Below are positions 1 through 9,657 of a DNA stretch of 64,000 nucleotides, one piece after another. The notes below the pieces were generated by a model. The model made no database searches, was not told where the DNA came from, and saw only the letters and a program-made list of their open reading frames with translations. The stretch lies in NCBI RefSeq assembly GCF_029637705.1, contig NZ_CP121252.1:2232001-2296000 (forward strand), in the 5' to 3' direction. Source of the stretch: Citricoccus muralis. Its GTDB lineage: Bacteria > Actinomycetota > Actinomycetes > Actinomycetales > Micrococcaceae. Both the position numbers and the translations under genes were made by a program. How positions within the stretch are numbered: the first letter of the stretch is position 1; each line of letters starts with the position of its first letter.

Positions 1-260
1 TCTCCCTCAGAGGCGCCCTTGACGATGCCGGCGATGTCAACGAAGGACACGGTGGCGGGCAGGATTTTCTGGGAACCGAAGATACCGGCCAGCTGATCCA
101 GTCGTTCGTCAGGCAGGTTCACGATCCCTACGTTGGGGTCGATGGTAGCGAACGGGTAGTTCGCCGCCAGGACGGTCTGACGGGTGAGCGCGTTAAAGAG
201 GGTCGACTTGCCGACGTTGGGAAGTCCCACGAATCCGATTGTTAGAGCCACGTCGACCAT
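1..260 (-). CDS. ychF: YchF/OLA1-type nucleotide-binding protein, 5' part only
   Basis: The reverse strand encodes the N-terminal 86 residues of the Obg-related ATPase YchF; the rest lies beyond the left edge. The P-loop [15 protein letters not shown] follows a short first beta strand (IGFV), and [11 protein letters not shown] and the switch-II-like [13 protein letters not shown] are typical of the family. YchF binds ATP rather than GTP, associates with ribosomes and affects translation and oxidative stress responses (family knowledge). The ATG at 260 is chosen; a GTG at 251 in the same frame gives the commoner MALTIG start and is equally possible. The gene diverges from betT. Confidence 0.93.
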   Translation of the reverse strand, partial: MVDVALTIGFVGLPNVGKSTLFNALTRQTVLAANYPFATIDPNVGIVNLPDERLDQLAGIFGSQKILPATVSFVDIAGIVKGASEG

Positions 261-358
261 CGTACCGGTCACTGTGCGGCTGAACTGAACCTTACTGAAC
301 TGCGGAATCCGACGTGAGGCGAATCTCAGTCCTGGACATCGGTCGCTGACAGTAGCCA

Positions 359-388
359 TACTCCGCACTTCCCGGCTACGGTGGAGTA
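359..388. promoter_or_regulatory. Stem-loop in the betT 5' region
   Basis: TACTCCGC at 359-366 can pair with GTGGAGTA at 381-388 (eight pairs, one G-U) around a 14-base loop. A second pair of arms, GTAGCC at 352-357 and GGCTAC at 374-379, interleaves with it in pseudoknot order. It lies about 120 bases upstream of betT in the 249-base gap between ychF and betT, which holds no gene. Whether it is a leader structure, an operator or chance cannot be told from the sequence. Confidence 0.3.
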
Positions 389-509
389 CGTTTTGCGTTC
401 CGGAAGCCCCTTCGCCGCAGGCGGGGTGCGCTTCTAAAAGTGCATCGCTACACCGCGGCAGGGGGCCGGTGAGAACGCGCGGTCCCCTCCGTCGAGAGAG
501 GACATCGCT

Positions 510-2741
510 ATGGCCGAAGCCGTAGAAAACCAGAGTCGCTCAGCATCGACACCCGATCGTCCCGATCCGGGACGCACCACCAGCCCCGTGAACTGGCCGG
601 TGTTCCTGGGCACCTTCGTGATCATCGTGGCGTTCGTCGTCTGGGCCGCACTGTTACCCGAGCAAGCCGAGACGGTGATCTTCGGCGCGATGGGCTGGGT
701 GGCCACCAATTTCGGCTGGTACTACGTGCTTACCGCCACCATCGTGGTGGTTTTCGTGTTGATCGTCGCCTTCTCACGCGTGGGCCGGACGAAGATGGGT
801 CCGGATCACTCGAAACCGAAGTTCAACCTCTTTACCTGGGCGGCCATGCTGTTTGCCGCCGGTATTGGTGTGGACCTGATGTTCTTTGGGATTTCCGGGC
901 CGGCCACCAACTTCCTGGCTCCCCCGGATGTCACCCCGCTCTCCGATGAGGCGGCGCGGATGGCACCGATCTGGACGATCTTCCACTACGGCATCCCCGG
1001 CTGGGCGATGTACGCGCTGATGGGCATGGCGTTCGGGCTGTTCGCCTACCGGTACCACCTACCGCTGAGCATCCGTTCGGCCCTGGCCCCGATTTTCGGC
1101 AAGCGCATTCACGGTCCCATTGGTCACGCCGCGGAAATCGGTGCGACCATCGGCACCATCTTCGGCATCGCCGTGTCCCTGGGTATCGGCGTCGTGTTCT
1201 TGAACTTTGGGCTATCCGCCATCTTCGACATTCCGAACCACATTGGTGTGCAGATCGCACTGATGGCGCTCGCGGTGTTTATTACAATCCTGTCCACCGT
1301 CTCCGGTGTGGATAAGGGCATTCGTCGGCTCTCGGAACTCAACGTGATCCTCGCGGTCGTGCTGATGCTCTGGGTGCTGTTCTCAGGGCAGACCCACGTG
1401 ATGCTCAACCAGCTGGTGCAGAACATCGGCGACTTCTTCTCCGGGTTCCCCTCGATGATGATGAACACCTTCGCCTACACCGCCGGTACGGAAGACTACC
1501 CCTCCCAGCAGTGGATGGCGGACTGGACGCTGTTCTTCTGGGCCTGGTGGATCGCCTGGGCACCGTTCGTCAGTCTCTTCCTGGCGCGGATTTCCCGCGG
1601 CCGCACGCTGCGCCAGTTCGTCCTCGGCGTGCTGCTGATCCCCTTCGCGTTCATCCTGCTGTGGGTGTCGGTGTTCGGCAATGCCGCGCTGAGCTTCTTC
1701 CGCGCCGGCGAAGAGGAGTTCCTGGAGCTGGCGGTGAATCTGCCCGAATCCGGTTTCTTCACGCTGTTGGCTCAGTACCCGGGCGCCACCTTTACCGTGG
1801 CCCTGGCCGTGGTGACCGGGCTGTTCTTCTACGTCACCTCTGCCGACTCGGGTTCCCTGGTGATGGCGAACATGACGTCGAAACCCTCGCTCACCGACTC
1901 CGACGGGCCCTCCTGGCTGCGCATCGTGTGGGCGGTCATCACCGGCGCGCTGACGCTGACCATGCTGTTCATCGACGGCGTGTACACCCTGCAGGCAGCC
2001 ACCGTGATGGTGGGTCTGCCCCTGTCGATTCTGATCTACCTGGTGATGATCTCCCTGTTCAAGGTGCTGCGCTCCGAGCGGCTCACCCTGGACTCCCAGA
2101 TCGCTACCATGCCGGATGTGCTCTCCAGCCGGATCCGCGAAGGTGGTGAACGCGGGAACTGGCGCCAGCGACTCAAGCGCCGGATGACGTTTGCCTCTGC
2201 CGAGCAGATTGATCGCTACGTCACCCAGGTGGCCACCCCCGCGATCGAGGAAGTGGCGGCCGAACTGAAGAACCTCGGCGTCGACGTCGCATGTCACCGC
2301 GGCGAACACCCGGACTACCCGATTCCGTACATCGACCTGATGGTGCATTTCCCCGATCAGGAGGACTTCAAGTACCAGGCCTACCCGGTGGCGTACTCGG
2401 TGCCGAACTTCGCTTCGAACATCAAAGCGGTGCAGGACGTGTTCTTCAAGCTCGAAGTGTTCTCGCTGACCGGTTCCCGCGGTCACGACATCATGGGCTA
2501 CACCAAGGAACAGGTCATCTCCGATGTACTCGACGCCTACGACGCCCACATGGCGTTCATGTCGCTCACCGGCGACAAGGGGGCGCCGGCCTCGCTCATG
2601 GATGCCGAAGCTCCCGATGAATGGTGGGACACCGATCAGACCGAGGTGGAGCCAGCGGACACCGCAGCCCTGCGGAAGATTGACGCCGCCATTGAAACCA
2701 CCCCACACCCTGGACCCGATTCCGAAGGAGAGAACCGATGA
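510..2741 (+). CDS. betT: BCCT-family choline transporter, BetT type
   Basis: This is a high-capacity choline importer of the betaine/choline/carnitine transporter family, 743 residues with about 12 membrane helices in residues 25-530. The BCCT signature [10 protein letters not shown] is at about 338-347, followed by the conserved [15 protein letters not shown]. The last 200 residues form a long cytoplasmic domain with [17 protein letters not shown] and similar blocks that match the C-terminal tail of E. coli BetT, which tunes osmotic activation. GAGAGGA precedes the ATG. The stop overlaps the betB start by 4 bases (ATGA), so transporter and dehydrogenases are translationally coupled. Its job is choline supply for glycine betaine synthesis. 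No betI-type repressor gene is next to it. Confidence 0.93.
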   Translation: MAEAVENQSRSASTPDRPDPGRTTSPVNWPVFLGTFVIIVAFVVWAALLPEQAETVIFGAMGWVATNFGWYYVLTATIVVVFVLIVAFSRVGRTKMGPDHSKPKFNLFTWAAMLFAAGIGVDLMFFGISGPATNFLAPPDVTPLSDEAARMAPIWTIFHYGIPGWAMYALMGMAFGLFAYRYHLPLSIRSALAPIFGKRIHGPIGHAAEIGATIGTIFGIAVSLGIGVVFLNFGLSAIFDIPNHIGVQIALMALAVFITILSTVSGVDKGIRRLSELNVILAVVLMLWVLFSGQTHVMLNQLVQNIGDFFSGFPSMMMNTFAYTAGTEDYPSQQWMADWTLFFWAWWIAWAPFVSLFLARISRGRTLRQFVLGVLLIPFAFILLWVSVFGNAALSFFRAGEEEFLELAVNLPESGFFTLLAQYPGATFTVALAVVTGLFFYVTSADSGSLVMANMTSKPSLTDSDGPSWLRIVWAVITGALTLTMLFIDGVYTLQAATVMVGLPLSILIYLVMISLFKVLRSERLTLDSQIATMPDVLSSRIREGGERGNWRQRLKRRMTFASAEQIDRYVTQVATPAIEEVAAELKNLGVDVACHRGEHPDYPIPYIDLMVHFPDQEDFKYQAYPVAYSVPNFASNIKAVQDVFFKLEVFSLTGSRGHDIMGYTKEQVISDVLDAYDAHMAFMSLTGDKGAPASLMDAEAPDEWWDTDQTEVEPADTAALRKIDAAIETTPHPGPDSEGENR

Positions 2742-4225
2742 CTGATTCTGCCATCGCCACCCTGTACATCGACGGCGTCTGGACCGCTTCCTCAACCGGC
2801 GAGACCCGCGACGTCGAGTGTCCCGCCGACGGCAGCCACGTTGCTGTGGTGTCTGAGGCCAGCGGCGACGACGTCGAACGTGCCATTCGTGCTGCCCGCC
2901 GCGCCTTTGATGAGGGCGTGTGGGCCGAAAAGCCGGCCAGCGAACGCGGCGACTTCCTGTTGCAGGTCGCCGACGGAATCCAGGCACGCAAGGACGATTT
3001 CGCCCGCGCCGAGGCCCTGGACACCGGCAAGCGCCTGGTCGAGGCCGAAGGGGATATGGACGACATCATCTCCTGCTTCCGGTACTACGGGAAGATCGCC
3101 GATCAGCACCCGGGCCGCCTGGTGGATGCCGGAGACTCATCGGTGATCTCGCGGGTGGTCTACGAGCCGATCGGGGTGTGCGGGATGATCACCCCCTGGA
3201 ACTTCCCACTGCTGCAGGCTGCGTGGAAGGTGGCTCCGGCGCTGGCTGCGGGCAACTCCTTCGTGCTCAAGCCCGCCGAGCTGACCCCGCACACGGCCAT
3301 CCTGCTGATGGAGGTGCTGGATTCCCTCGGCCTGCCTGCGGGCGTGGCCAACCTCGTGTTGGGTGACGGCGGCACCGTGGGTGCGCCGCTGTCCAGCCAC
3401 CCGGAGATCGACCTGGTGTCCTTCACCGGTGGACTGGTGACGGGCCGCAAGATCGCCGAGTCGGCAGCCCGCGACGTCAAGAAGGTGGCCCTGGAGCTGG
3501 GCGGAAAGAACCCGAACGTGGTGTTCGCCGATGCGGATTACGAAGCCGCTCTGGACAATGCGCTGACCGCCGCATTCCTGGACTCCGGGCTAGTGTGCTC
3601 GGCCGGCACCCGACTGATCGTGCAAGACTCCATCGCGGAGCAGTTCGTGGATGACCTGGTGGCCCGCGCCGAGGGCATCGTGATGGGCGGACCCTTCGAC
3701 GAGCAGGCCGAAACCGGTCCGCTGATCTCGAAGGCGCACCGCGACAAGGTCACCGACTACGTGAAGCGCGGCGTGGAGGCCGGTGCCCGACTGCGCGTGG
3801 GCGGACACTGGGGCGGCGAAGAGCACGCCAAGGGCTACTTCTACGCACCCACCGTGCTGGATCAGTGCACCTCGGACAACCCCGCCGTCGTCGAAGAGGG
3901 CTTTGGTCCGGTGATCACCGTGGAGACCTTCAAGGATGAGGCCGAGGCCATCAAGATCGCCAACGACACCGAATACGGGCTGGCCGGGGCAGTGTGGACC
4001 TCGGACATGGGCGTGGCCAACCGCGTCTCGCGCGGGCTGCGCCACGGCACCATCTGGATCAACGACTACCACCCCTACCTCCCGCAGGCCGAGTGGGGCG
4101 GGTTCAAGCACTCCGGCATCGGCCGCGAACTCGGACCCACCGGTCTCGAGGAGTACGTGGAGGCCAAGCACATCTACCACAACACCGAGCCGGCCCCAGC
4201 CGACTGGTTCCCCCGCAAGAACTGA
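2738..4225 (+). CDS. betB: Betaine-aldehyde dehydrogenase
   Basis: An NAD(P)-dependent aldehyde dehydrogenase of 495 residues, close to the usual family length, which should oxidise betaine aldehyde to glycine betaine in the cytoplasm. The cofactor-site block PWNFPLLQAAWK is at about 150, the general base Glu253 sits in ALELGGKNP and the nucleophile Cys287 in SGLVCSAGTR. The C-terminal block EWGGFKHSGIGRELGP is typical of BetB/GbsA enzymes. It starts inside the betT stop codon and is followed 31 bases later by betA, so the substrate assignment rests on operon context as well as family resemblance. A paralogous ALDH with another substrate cannot be excluded by motif alone. Confidence 0.92.
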   Translation: MTDSAIATLYIDGVWTASSTGETRDVECPADGSHVAVVSEASGDDVERAIRAARRAFDEGVWAEKPASERGDFLLQVADGIQARKDDFARAEALDTGKRLVEAEGDMDDIISCFRYYGKIADQHPGRLVDAGDSSVISRVVYEPIGVCGMITPWNFPLLQAAWKVAPALAAGNSFVLKPAELTPHTAILLMEVLDSLGLPAGVANLVLGDGGTVGAPLSSHPEIDLVSFTGGLVTGRKIAESAARDVKKVALELGGKNPNVVFADADYEAALDNALTAAFLDSGLVCSAGTRLIVQDSIAEQFVDDLVARAEGIVMGGPFDEQAETGPLISKAHRDKVTDYVKRGVEAGARLRVGGHWGGEEHAKGYFYAPTVLDQCTSDNPAVVEEGFGPVITVETFKDEAEAIKIANDTEYGLAGAVWTSDMGVANRVSRGLRHGTIWINDYHPYLPQAEWGGFKHSGIGRELGPTGLEEYVEAKHIYHNTEPAPADWFPRKN

Positions 4226-4256
4226 CGGCGTCACCGAGAATACTCAAGGAGAAGAC

Positions 4257-5858
4257 ATGGCATCACCACAGCAGCACATCGACGAGATCGTCTCCGAGAA
4301 CCCCGTGCGCGAATACGACTATCTGGTGATCGGCGGTGGCTCGGCCGGCGCCGTAGTGGCCGCCCGGCTCAGCGAGGACCCGGAGGTCACCGTGGCTCTG
4401 CTGGAAGCCGGCGATCATGACCAGGACCACGCCGAAGTGCTGGACCTGAAGCGCTGGCCCGAACTGCTGGAATCCGGGCTGGACTGGGACTACCCCATCG
4501 AACCGCAGGAGAACGGTAACTCGTTCATGCGCCACGCCCGTGCCAAGGTGCTGGGCGGCTGCTCCTCACACAACTCCTGCATCGCCTTCCACCCGCCGGC
4601 CGAGGACATGGACCTGTGGGAGCAGCTGGGAGCCACCGGCTGGAATGCCGAGACCATCCTGCCGCTGATCAAGCGCCTGGAGACCAACTCCCGCGGTGGC
4701 GAGAAGCACGGCACGAACGGACCGGTGCACCTGATGGACGTGCCGGCCGAGGACCCGATCGGTGTGGCTGTGCTGGATGCGTGCGAACAGGCCGGAATCC
4801 CCCGGAAGCTGTTCAACGACGGCGAAACCGTGGTGCACGGTGCCAACTGGTTCCAGGTGAACCGCCAGGCCGATGGCACCCGGGCGTCGTCGTCGGTCTC
4901 CTACCTGCACCCGATTCAGGGTGAGCGGAAGAACCTGGACATCCTCACCGGACACTGGACCACCCGGGTGCTCTTTGATGGCGACCGTGCCGTGGGCGTG
5001 GAATACATCGACAACGCTTTCGACCGGACCTCGGTGCTGAAAGCGCGCAAGGAAGTCATCCTCTCCGCCGGGGCGATCGACACCCCGAAGCTGCTGATGC
5101 TCTCCGGGATCGGCCCGGCCGAGCACCTACAAGAATTCGGCATCGAGGTGCGCGTGGACTCCCCCGGCGTGGGCTCGAACCTGCAGGACCACCCGGAAGC
5201 GGTGATCTCCTGGGAGACCAACGAGAAGATGGTGCGCGACGCCACCCAGTGGTGGGAGATCGGCATCTTCACCCACACCGAAGACCCCGAGGGTGCGGGC
5301 CTGCCGGATCTGATGATGCACTACGGTTCGGTGCCGTTCGACATGCACACCCGGCGCCAGGGTTACCCCACCTCGCCGGAATCATTCGCTCTCACCCCGA
5401 ACATCACCCACGCCAAGTCGCGCGGCACGGTGCGGCTGCGGTCGATGGACTACCGCGACAAGCCGAAGGTCGACCCGCGCTACTTCACCGATGCGGAGGG
5501 TCACGATATGCGCGTGGCGGTAGCCGGGATCAAGAAGGCCCGCGAGATCATCTCCCAGCCGGCCATGGCCGACAAGGTGACCCGTGAGCTGTTCCCCGGA
5601 CCGGATGTGCAGACCGATGAGGAGATCGCCGACTACGTGGCGCGCACCCACAACACGGTGTACCACCCGGCCGGTTCCTGCCGGATGGGCCCGGTGGACG
5701 ACGAGATGTCCCCGGTGGACCCGGAACTGCGCGTCAAGGGCGTGCAGGGGCTGCGCGTGGTGGACGGTTCGATCATGCCGCAGCTGACGGCGGTGAACCC
5801 GAACATCACCACCATGCTGATCGGCGAGCGCGCCTCGGATCTGATCCGGGGCCGGTAA
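4257..5858 (+). CDS. betA: Choline dehydrogenase (GMC flavoprotein)
   Basis: A glucose-methanol-choline oxidoreductase of 533 residues that oxidises choline to betaine aldehyde using FAD. The FAD-binding GGGSAGAVVAARL is near residues 26-38, and a second flavin/substrate block is LGGCSSHNSCIAF. The catalytic His470 lies in the VYHPAGSCRMG block, and the C-terminal NPNITTMLIGERASDLI is the classic GMC ending. The ATG at 4257 is chosen because AAGGAGA lies five bases upstream; the same frame stays open to 3936 but that part overlaps betB. It is the third gene of the choline operon and is followed by a strong hairpin. Confidence 0.93.
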   Translation: MASPQQHIDEIVSENPVREYDYLVIGGGSAGAVVAARLSEDPEVTVALLEAGDHDQDHAEVLDLKRWPELLESGLDWDYPIEPQENGNSFMRHARAKVLGGCSSHNSCIAFHPPAEDMDLWEQLGATGWNAETILPLIKRLETNSRGGEKHGTNGPVHLMDVPAEDPIGVAVLDACEQAGIPRKLFNDGETVVHGANWFQVNRQADGTRASSSVSYLHPIQGERKNLDILTGHWTTRVLFDGDRAVGVEYIDNAFDRTSVLKARKEVILSAGAIDTPKLLMLSGIGPAEHLQEFGIEVRVDSPGVGSNLQDHPEAVISWETNEKMVRDATQWWEIGIFTHTEDPEGAGLPDLMMHYGSVPFDMHTRRQGYPTSPESFALTPNITHAKSRGTVRLRSMDYRDKPKVDPRYFTDAEGHDMRVAVAGIKKAREIISQPAMADKVTRELFPGPDVQTDEEIADYVARTHNTVYHPAGSCRMGPVDDEMSPVDPELRVKGVQGLRVVDGSIMPQLTAVNPNITTMLIGERASDLIRGR

Positions 5859-5901
5859 CACGGGTCGTTAAGACACCGAGGGTAGACATCCCTCGTATCG
5901 T

Positions 5902-5944
5902 CGACGGCGGGGCGGCATCCAGTGCGGGTGCCGCCCCGCCGTCG
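5902..5944 (+). terminator. Strong hairpin after betA
   Basis: A perfect 16-base inverted repeat (arms 5902-5917 and 5929-5944, GC-rich, 11-base loop) lies 43 bases after betA. A small 6-base stem (5877-5882 with 5890-5895) precedes it. There is no clear T tract, as is common in high-GC actinobacteria. It separates the choline operon from the ABC exporter genes. Confidence 0.75.
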
Positions 5945-6018
5945 TCGTGACATCTGTCATGGGCAGAACGTGATCGGCGGCAGTTCTGTACGGTGGTCGG
6001 GGCGAGCATGCTGGAGGT

Positions 6019-6927
6019 ATGGATACCACTACAGCCATCTCGATTCAGGACGTCCATCGCCGCTTCGGCTCCGTGACCGCCGTCAACGGGATCACCCTCA
6101 CCGTGACCACCGGGGAGGTGCTGGCCCTGCTCGGTCCCAACGGCGCCGGCAAGACCACCCTGCTGGACATGGTGCTCGGATTCACGACGCCGTCGTCGGG
6201 CACTATTTCGGTGTACGGCCGGGCCCCCGAGGCAGCCGCGCGGGACGGTCAGGTGGGCGCGGTGTTGCAGAACGGCGGGTTGCTCGATGACCTCACCGTG
6301 GCCGAAACCATCCGCATGGTCGCCGCCTGTCACGTCCGCCACCTGCCCGTGGCCGAAGTGATGCAACGGGCCGGCGTGGCCAGCTTCGCCACCCGCAAAG
6401 TCAAGAAATGCTCCGGCGGCCAGCAGCAGCGCCTGCGGTTCGCCCTGGCCCTGCTCACCGACCCGCAACTGCTGATTCTTGACGAGCCCACCGCCGGCAT
6501 GGACGCCGGGGCCCGCCGCGAATTCTGGCAGACCATGCACGCCGAAGCCGAACGCGGCCGCACCATCATCTTCGCCACCCACTACCTGCGCGAAGCCGAC
6601 GACTACGCCGACCGGGTAGTGCTTGTCCAGGGCGGGCGCGTGGTGGCCGACGGCACCGTGTCCGAGATGACCACCGGCTTCCATCGGATCCTGTCCGCCG
6701 AATGGATCGGCGACGACGACCCCCGCGTTTGGGCTGCGCAGGCGGGGCTGTCCGAGGAGCAGTTCACCGTGGAGGCCGAGCGCTCCCGGATTCAGATCAC
6801 CAGCCCGGACACCGATGCCCTCGCCGCCGAGTTGTTGGCCAGCGCGCGCATCCGTCACTTGCAGATCGTCCACCCCGGCATCGAGGACGTGTTCTTTGAG
6901 CTCACCACCCAGGAGGTCCCGGCATGA
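6019..6927 (+). CDS. ABC exporter ATP-binding protein (ABC-2 type)
   Basis: A 302-residue ATPase of the DrrA/CcmA-like group that would power the permease encoded just downstream. Walker A GPNGAGKTT is at about 39-47, the signature is CSGGQQQRLRFA, Walker B is LLILDEPTAGMD and the H-loop follows in FATHYLREADD. The C-terminal 90 residues form the accessory domain common in this group. The stop overlaps the permease start by 4 bases. GGAGG ends only one base before the ATG, unusually close, yet no better in-frame start is nearby. The substrate is unknown; the adjacent DesK/DesR-like pair suggests membrane- or drug-stress control. Confidence 0.9.
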   Translation: MDTTTAISIQDVHRRFGSVTAVNGITLTVTTGEVLALLGPNGAGKTTLLDMVLGFTTPSSGTISVYGRAPEAAARDGQVGAVLQNGGLLDDLTVAETIRMVAACHVRHLPVAEVMQRAGVASFATRKVKKCSGGQQQRLRFALALLTDPQLLILDEPTAGMDAGARREFWQTMHAEAERGRTIIFATHYLREADDYADRVVLVQGGRVVADGTVSEMTTGFHRILSAEWIGDDDPRVWAAQAGLSEEQFTVEAERSRIQITSPDTDALAAELLASARIRHLQIVHPGIEDVFFELTTQEVPA

Positions 6928-7745
6928 GCACCGCCACGACACCCCGTGCGCCCCGTCGAACGCGTGCGCAGATCTTGTTCGGCTTCGTCTGCTGGGAGTT
7001 CTGGCGCAATTTCCGGATGGTCGACGCCACCTTCTTCATCATCGTGTTGCCGGTCGCTATGTACCTGATGTTCGGCGTGGCGATGGGTGTGGAGGGCGCC
7101 CGGGCCGGCGAGGGCAACGTGGCGGCCTACGTGATGACCTCCATGGCCGCTTATGGGGCGGTGATCGCGACGACGGCGATGGCCGGTTCCGCCGCCGTCG
7201 AGCGCACCCAGGGCTGGGGCCGGCAGCTGAATCTCACCGGCCTCACCCCGCCCGCCTACATGCTGGGCAAAATGCTGATGGCCGTGCTGATGGCGATCAC
7301 CCCCATCGTGCTGGTGTATCTGGCCGGGCTGGTCACCGGGGCGGAGCTGGACTCGGTAGAGCTGTGGCTGTCGTCGGCGGCGCTGGTGCTGCTGGTCGCC
7401 GTCCCGTTCTCCCTCTACGGTCTCGCTTTCGCCTTGCTGTTCCGTTCGGAGACGGCGGTGAGTGCGGCGTCCGGGTTCCTGGTGATCTTCGCGTTCTTCG
7501 GCAACCTGTTCATTCCACTCTCCGGGGTGTTGCTGGAGATCGCCCGGTTCACGCCCCTGTACGGGGTGGCGATGCTAGCCCGTTGGACGCAGACCGAGGG
7601 CATGATCGTGCCGATGTCGGAGGAGGAGGCGATGGCCGGCATCGAGTACGAATCCATGTGGGTGCTGCTGGTCAACCTGGGCGCCTGGACGCTGATCTTC
7701 GCCGTCGTGTGTTTGTTGGCCGCCCGTCGCCGGACCTCCCGCTGA
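6924..7745 (+). CDS. ABC-2 type transporter permease
   Basis: A membrane protein of 273 residues with about six hydrophobic segments (around 38-58, 70-95, 120-140, 150-170, 178-200 and 245-265), matching the ABC-2 fold. The conserved ERTQGWGRQLNLTGL block before the third helix is typical of permeases paired with this kind of ATPase. It starts inside the ATPase stop codon, so the two are made together and should form a homodimeric or 2+2 exporter in the cytoplasmic membrane. The cargo is unknown. The kinase gene begins 22 bases downstream, so all four genes probably form one transcript. Confidence 0.88.
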   Translation: MSTATTPRAPRRTRAQILFGFVCWEFWRNFRMVDATFFIIVLPVAMYLMFGVAMGVEGARAGEGNVAAYVMTSMAAYGAVIATTAMAGSAAVERTQGWGRQLNLTGLTPPAYMLGKMLMAVLMAITPIVLVYLAGLVTGAELDSVELWLSSAALVLLVAVPFSLYGLAFALLFRSETAVSAASGFLVIFAFFGNLFIPLSGVLLEIARFTPLYGVAMLARWTQTEGMIVPMSEEEAMAGIEYESMWVLLVNLGAWTLIFAVVCLLAARRRTSR

Positions 7746-7767
7746 GCCGCTGGGTAGACTCGGAACC

Positions 7768-8949
7768 GTGACCACATCGGGCCTGCTAGAGCCTCCCGCC
7801 ACCCGCGAGGAGAAGATCAACACGCTGTTCAGCGCGGGCATCTGGCTGCTGTTCCTGGGGTGGACCGTCTACGGGTTCATCATCTCCGCTGCCCCGGTGT
7901 ACTGGCAGGTGGCCGGCTGGGTGGCGCTGCCGAGTTTCGTGGTGATCTACCTGTACAGCTTCCTGCACCCGGAACCGTTGACCGGGCTGCCCCGGTTCGC
8001 GAACACCCTGGCGTACACCGTCGTGCTGGTGGGTCTGGGGTTCGTGATGATGATGTCCACCCTGTATGCGGTGGTGAACATGGTGCCGTTTTTGATGGCG
8101 CTGTGGCTGTTCAGCTCCCGGCTGCGTACCGGGCTGGCGGCAGTGGCCCTGATCGCCGTCGTCGTCACCTCCCTCGTGGTGGCGTTGCAGCTGGAGGCGT
8201 ACGAGTCCTGGCTGTTGCCCGCCATCGGGATCCCCACCGTGATCCTGGTGATGGTGCGAATCAGCATCGAGCTGGAGGAGCGGCAGCGAGTGAACTCGGA
8301 GCGGCTGGCCCTCGCCGAACAGCGGGAGGACCTGGCCGGAACGGTGCACGATCTCCTGGGACATTCGCTGACCACGGTCACCGTGAAGACCCAGCTGGCG
8401 CGCCGGTTGCTGCGGGTTGACCCGGAGGCGGCAGAGCGAGAGCTCGACGACGTGTTGGCCCTGTCGCGCCGGTCGCTGTCGGAGGTGCGCGCGACCGTGA
8501 CGGATCTGCGCCAGCCGGATCTGCTCGAGCAGTTGGACCAGGCGGAGCAGTCGCTGTGCGCCGCCGGAATCGAGCTGCGGCGCCCGGAACAGCTCCCCGC
8601 ACTGACCCTGATGCAGCAGCAGGTGGTGGCCTGGGTGCTGCGCGAAACCGTGACCAATGTGATCCGGCATTCTGAGGCGCAGCGGTGCACGGTGTGCGTG
8701 GTAGACGGCGACGACGTGGGGCAGGTCATCGTGCGGATCGACGACGACGGGGTCGGCCTGCCGGCGGAGTGCGCCGACGCTGGCCCCGGCACGGGGGCTG
8801 GCGCCGCGGGCACAGGAACCGGGACTGGCACCGGGGCGATCGGCGAGCATCACGGGCTGCTCGGGATGCGCCGTCGCGTGGAAGCCGTGGGCGGCACCCT
8901 GCGCCTGGTGGACTTGGAACCCGGAACCCGCGTGGAGGCGAGACTGTGA
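7768..8949 (+). CDS. Sensor histidine kinase, DesK/NarX-like
   Basis: A membrane kinase of 393 residues. About five membrane helices fill residues 20-165, followed by a dimerisation/phosphoacceptor block LAGTVHDLLGHSLTTV with phospho-acceptor His194 (HisKA_3 type). The ATPase domain has the N-box LRETVTNVIRHSEAQRC and DDDGVGLP. Between the G1 and G2 boxes lies an odd Gly/Thr/Ala-rich insert at about residues 345-362. Translation starts at GTG 7768. The stop overlaps the response regulator start by 4 bases (GTGA). It probably senses the membrane or a transported compound and controls the ABC genes beside it; that link is inference. Confidence 0.9.
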   Translation: MTTSGLLEPPATREEKINTLFSAGIWLLFLGWTVYGFIISAAPVYWQVAGWVALPSFVVIYLYSFLHPEPLTGLPRFANTLAYTVVLVGLGFVMMMSTLYAVVNMVPFLMALWLFSSRLRTGLAAVALIAVVVTSLVVALQLEAYESWLLPAIGIPTVILVMVRISIELEERQRVNSERLALAEQREDLAGTVHDLLGHSLTTVTVKTQLARRLLRVDPEAAERELDDVLALSRRSLSEVRATVTDLRQPDLLEQLDQAEQSLCAAGIELRRPEQLPALTLMQQQVVAWVLRETVTNVIRHSEAQRCTVCVVDGDDVGQVIVRIDDDGVGLPAECADAGPGTGAGAAGTGTGTGTGAIGEHHGLLGMRRRVEAVGGTLRLVDLEPGTRVEARL

Positions 8950-9602
8950 CCCCTGCACCGACTTCTGAACCGACGTCAGAGCGCCCGTCAGAGCTGATCC
9001 GGCTGTTGCTGGCCGACGATCAGCACCTGGTGCGCGCCGGGCTGGCTGCGTTACTGAATCTGGAAGACGATCTCGACGTCATCCACCAACAATCCTCCGG
9101 TGCCGGGCTCGTCGCGGCAGTACAGGAACACCGGATCGACGTCGCCGTGCTCGACATCGAGATGCCCGGAATGGACGGGATCACCGCCACCGAAACGCTC
9201 ACCGCCACCCTCGAACAGCCACCAGCAGTGCTGATTCTGACCACGTTTGGCCGCACCGGTTACCTGCAGCGGGCCATGGCGGCCGGAGCGCGCGGCTTCA
9301 TGGTGAAAGACGCACCCGCCGAGCAGCTGGCTGCCGCGATCCGCACCGTGCATGCCGGGGGCCGGGCGGTGGATCCGGGGCTGGCCGCTGAAGCGCTGAG
9401 CATACCCGCCAGCCCGCTGACCGAACGCGAGGCGGATGTGCTGCGGGCCGCGCTCACCGGGGCCTCGGTCAAGGCGATCGCCGCGCAGCTGTTCCTCTCC
9501 CCCGGCACCGTGCGCAATCACCTCTCCGCGGCCATCGGCAAGACCGGCACCACCAACCGGGCCGAGGCCGCACGCCAGGCCCAGTCCCACGGGTGGTTGT
9601 AA
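8946..9602 (+). CDS. LuxR/NarL-type response regulator
   Basis: A two-domain DNA-binding response regulator of 218 residues. The receiver domain has the acidic pair Asp24-Asp25, the phospho-acceptor Asp70 in VLDIEMPGMDG and a conserved Lys in FMVKDAPAEQL. The C-terminal LuxR helix-turn-helix is SPLTEREADVLRAA through SPGTVRNHLSAAIGKT. The GTG at 8946, overlapping the kinase stop, is preferred over upstream in-frame starts that would lie within the kinase gene. It resembles DesR-type regulators that pair with DesK-like kinases, and the natural target is the ABC exporter operon, though no binding site was recognised. Confidence 0.92.
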   Translation: MTPAPTSEPTSERPSELIRLLLADDQHLVRAGLAALLNLEDDLDVIHQQSSGAGLVAAVQEHRIDVAVLDIEMPGMDGITATETLTATLEQPPAVLILTTFGRTGYLQRAMAAGARGFMVKDAPAEQLAAAIRTVHAGGRAVDPGLAAEALSIPASPLTEREADVLRAALTGASVKAIAAQLFLSPGTVRNHLSAAIGKTGTTNRAEAARQAQSHGWL

Positions 9603-9657
9603 CGTGCGTTGACCGCGCCGTCGTTATCGTGTCCGGGGGCTGTGAGACAGTGGGCTC

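Noticed and set aside
1383-2987. Long open frame (534 codons) on the reverse strand across betT
   Set aside because: It is antisense to a clear BCCT gene; its His/Gly/Arg-rich translation is the usual mirror of high-GC codon bias and contains no domain.
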